From positions 1-7,221 of the forward strand of contig JAEXBL010000322.1 in the NCBI GenBank assembly GCA_023394015.1: a stretch of 7,221 bases of DNA, written 5' to 3'. The notes beneath the pieces are model-generated. The model was given only the letters and a program-made list of their open reading frames with translations, made no database searches and was not told where the DNA came from. Shown here one piece after another: positions 5,790 to 7,221 of the stretch. A program made the position numbers and the translations under genes. Positions within the stretch are counted from its first letter, which is position 1. Every line of letters starts with the position of its first letter. This stretch comes from Pseudomonadota bacterium. GTDB taxonomy: Bacteria > Pseudomonadota > Gammaproteobacteria > Burkholderiales > Burkholderiaceae_C.

Positions 5790-6572
5790 TCAGACGTACT
5801 TCTTGAAGCTGGCCACGGTGGTGGACAGCGTGGCTGCCACCAGCACGGTGAACACCAGCACCATGTAGGCCGGGTTGAAGCCGCCGAAGGGCCAGGTCAG
5901 GTACAGCCCGAAGCCGCCGGTCAGTGCCCAGCCCGTGTAGCGCTTGGCGTGGTGATAGACAAAGCTGCTTTCCCGGCCGCCGCGCCAGCGCCGTAGATCG
6001 CGTCGCACAAGGCCATCGACGGTGCCGACGATGCAGGCCAGGGCAAAGGCGGGCAGGGCGAACAAGGCGACCGACAGGCGCAGCACCACGTCCTGAGCTA
6101 CGTGCATCGACACCACGGCCCAGCGGCTGGCCACCGTGAGCACGGAACGGGTCGCGCTGCCCACACCTTTTCTCAAGCCGCGCTGCCCAGCACCCTCGGC
6201 CTCGGGCTGGGGAGCCGGCGCGGCGGCTTCCGCCTGGTTCATGCGCTCGTAGAAGCGAACCACGCCAAAGCGCTCATACGGCCAGGCCACGAAGCCGATG
6301 ATTCGGCGCGCGAAGCCCTCCGTGTCGTCGATCAGCAGGCTGCGCGGGGCTGCCGCGATGTAGCCCAGGTCTTTTTCGACCAGGCCGCGCGAGTGTTCAA
6401 TCGGGCCTTGCTGCTTCCAGATCGTGAAGCTGCCGCCGACCTCGATCACCAAGCCGACGAACCAGGCGAACAGGGCCACGAACAGCAGGCCGAAGCAGAC
6501 TTCCAGCACCAGTTCAATCGGGCCGCGCGTGCGGGGCCGGATCGGCGTCTTGACTGCGGCGGCCGTGCTCAT
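5790..6572 (-). CDS. Integrating conjugative element membrane protein, PFL_4697 family (TIGR03747)
   Basis: This 260-residue polytopic inner-membrane protein belongs to the family found directly after traD in type G ICE operons. Hydrophobic segments lie at about 20-46, 157-186, 212-228 and 234-253. The first is followed by a soluble domain (47-110) with WPYERFGVVRFYERM at its end, then an Ala/Pro/Glu-rich linker (114-128). The best family marker is the loop after the second hydrophobic region, GLVRRDLRRWRGGRESSFVY then HHAKR (187-211). The biochemical role is unknown; its position suggests a link between the coupling protein and the membrane complex. The ATG at 6572 overlaps the traD stop in an ATGA arrangement, so its translation is probably coupled to traD. 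Confidence 0.9.
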   Translation of the reverse strand: MSTAAAVKTPIRPRTRGPIELVLEVCFGLLFVALFAWFVGLVIEVGGSFTIWKQQGPIEHSRGLVEKDLGYIAAAPRSLLIDDTEGFARRIIGFVAWPYERFGVVRFYERMNQAEAAAPAPQPEAEGAGQRGLRKGVGSATRSVLTVASRWAVVSMHVAQDVVLRLSVALFALPAFALACIVGTVDGLVRRDLRRWRGGRESSFVYHHAKRYTGWALTGGFGLYLTWPFGGFNPAYMVLVFTVLVAATLSTTVASFKKYV

Positions 6573-7221
6573 GACACATGCCCCATGACCTGGCCAAGCA
6601 CGGCGCTGTGGCCCAGCGCGCCGGTGGCGCTTTCTTCGACCTGCTCTTGGGCGCTGTCTTCCTCGTCCTGCTCGGCAGCGCCCGCCAGGCCGGTGTCGAT
6701 CAGGCCGGCGCTGGCGTCACCCAGTGGCTGATTGCTGAGCCAGCCACCCAGGTTGCCGAGCCAGTCGGTTTCCTTGGCCCACTGCTCGCTGGTGCGGTAG
6801 CGCTGCTTCATGTCGGCCGCGACCTTCTTGAGCGATTCGGGCACGAAGGGGTCGTTACGTGAATCGGCCAGCGGAATCCGAATCTTGTATCGGCGGTTGC
6901 CTTCCAGCAGGGCAAAGGCCTGACCCTGCGGCAGCTCCAGCACGTCGGCGGCCTCGATCATCGGCACCTTGGTCTTGGTCACGATGTCGTCGTTACGGCT
7001 GGTGAAGTCCACGCCGGTGCCCTGGGCCGCCGTATCGGTCACGCCCGACATGGGCGTGAGATGCACCACATCGACCTGCGGCACCTGCTCGGCCAGCAGG
7101 TTGGCGGTGGTGACGCTGCGCACGCGCAGCATCACCAGGTGATTGAAGTTGTCGAGGATCTGTCCAGCCTTGGCCTTGTCGCCCACCTTCGCCTCGATGT
7201 CGAACATCGACTGCGTGTAGG
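6569..7221 (-). CDS. traD: Type IV coupling protein TraD (SXT/TOL subfamily), C-terminal fragment
   Basis: The frame is open from the right edge to the TGA at 6569, giving about the last 216 residues; the N-terminus with membrane anchor and Walker A lies outside the window. TraD is the inner-membrane ATPase that brings the relaxase-DNA complex to the secretion channel. The first visible part, YTQSMFDIEAKVGDKAKAGQ then ILDNFNHLVMLRVRSVTTAN, matches the end of the TraG/TraD motor domain, after Walker B. It is followed by a segment ending in PLADSRNDPFVPESL and a helical tail region. The last 36 residues contain an acidic run (EQDEEDSAQEQVEES) before the terminus MGHVS. The ATG at 7207 is internal and not the start. 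The stop overlaps the next gene by 4 bp. The subfamily label (TIGR03743) is from recalled pattern and context. Confidence 0.88.
   Translation of the reverse strand, partial: YTQSMFDIEAKVGDKAKAGQILDNFNHLVMLRVRSVTTANLLAEQVPQVDVVHLTPMSGVTDTAAQGTGVDFTSRNDDIVTKTKVPMIEAADVLELPQGQAFALLEGNRRYKIRIPLADSRNDPFVPESLKKVAADMKQRYRTSEQWAKETDWLGNLGGWLSNQPLGDASAGLIDTGLAGAAEQDEEDSAQEQVEESATGALGHSAVLGQVMGHVS

Noticed and set aside
1..7221. tRNA or rRNA genes, CRISPR arrays, insertion sequences, att sites, toxin-antitoxin or defence genes
   Set aside because: I looked on both strands and saw none; the window is nearly all transfer genes with gaps of 61 bp or less.

Overview
This window is the middle of the conjugation (mating-pair formation) operon of an integrative and conjugative element (ICE). 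It carries a type G (GI-like) type IV secretion system, the kind found on ICEclc/PAGI-2/pKLC102/PFGI-1-like elements and ICEHin1056. All eleven genes I can support are on the minus strand, so transcription runs from the right edge to the left edge. The DNA is GC-rich (by eye about two thirds). Together with the family this fits a beta- or gammaproteobacterial host (Pseudomonas, Xanthomonadales or Burkholderiales type), but the window alone cannot name a species. Family names below (PFL_xxxx, TIGR037xx) are from recalled protein features and gene order, not from a search.

Layout in transcription order (right to left): the 3' end of the coupling protein gene traD (7221-6569); a PFL_4697-family polytopic membrane protein (6572-5790); a RAQPRD-family secreted small protein (5746-5405); two small two-helix membrane proteins of the PFL_4701 (5404-5159) and PFL_4702 (5097-4696) families; TIGR03750, VirB3/TraL-like (4669-4220); PFL_4703, VirB8/TraE-like (4223-3420); PFL_4704, VirB9/TraK-like (3385-2318); PFL_4705, VirB10/TraB-like (2302-776); the TIGR03751 lipoprotein, a likely VirB7-type partner (789-223); and the first 62 codons of the next gene, expected to be the VirB4-like ATPase TraC, PFL_4706 family (187-1). 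The genes overlap by up to 14 bp or lie no more than 61 bp apart. I see no internal promoter, terminator, RNA gene, insertion sequence or cargo gene, so this reads as one polycistronic unit.

How they work together: TraD delivers relaxase-bound DNA to the channel. The small membrane proteins probably include the pilin or pilus-related subunits and inner-membrane platform parts. The PFL_4703, PFL_4704, PFL_4705 and TIGR03751 products would form the envelope-spanning core from inner to outer membrane, and TraC would power pilus assembly and transfer.

I did not find a new system here; the backbone is a known type. The points most worth a second look are modest: apparent Ala/Pro-rich extensions on the VirB9-like and VirB8-like proteins, an exact 13-bp-spaced triple CAACC motif in the leader of the PFL_4702 gene, a divergent RAQPRD signature, and a strongly acidic TraD tail. 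Several starts were moved from the longest possible reading frame on ribosome-binding-site evidence.
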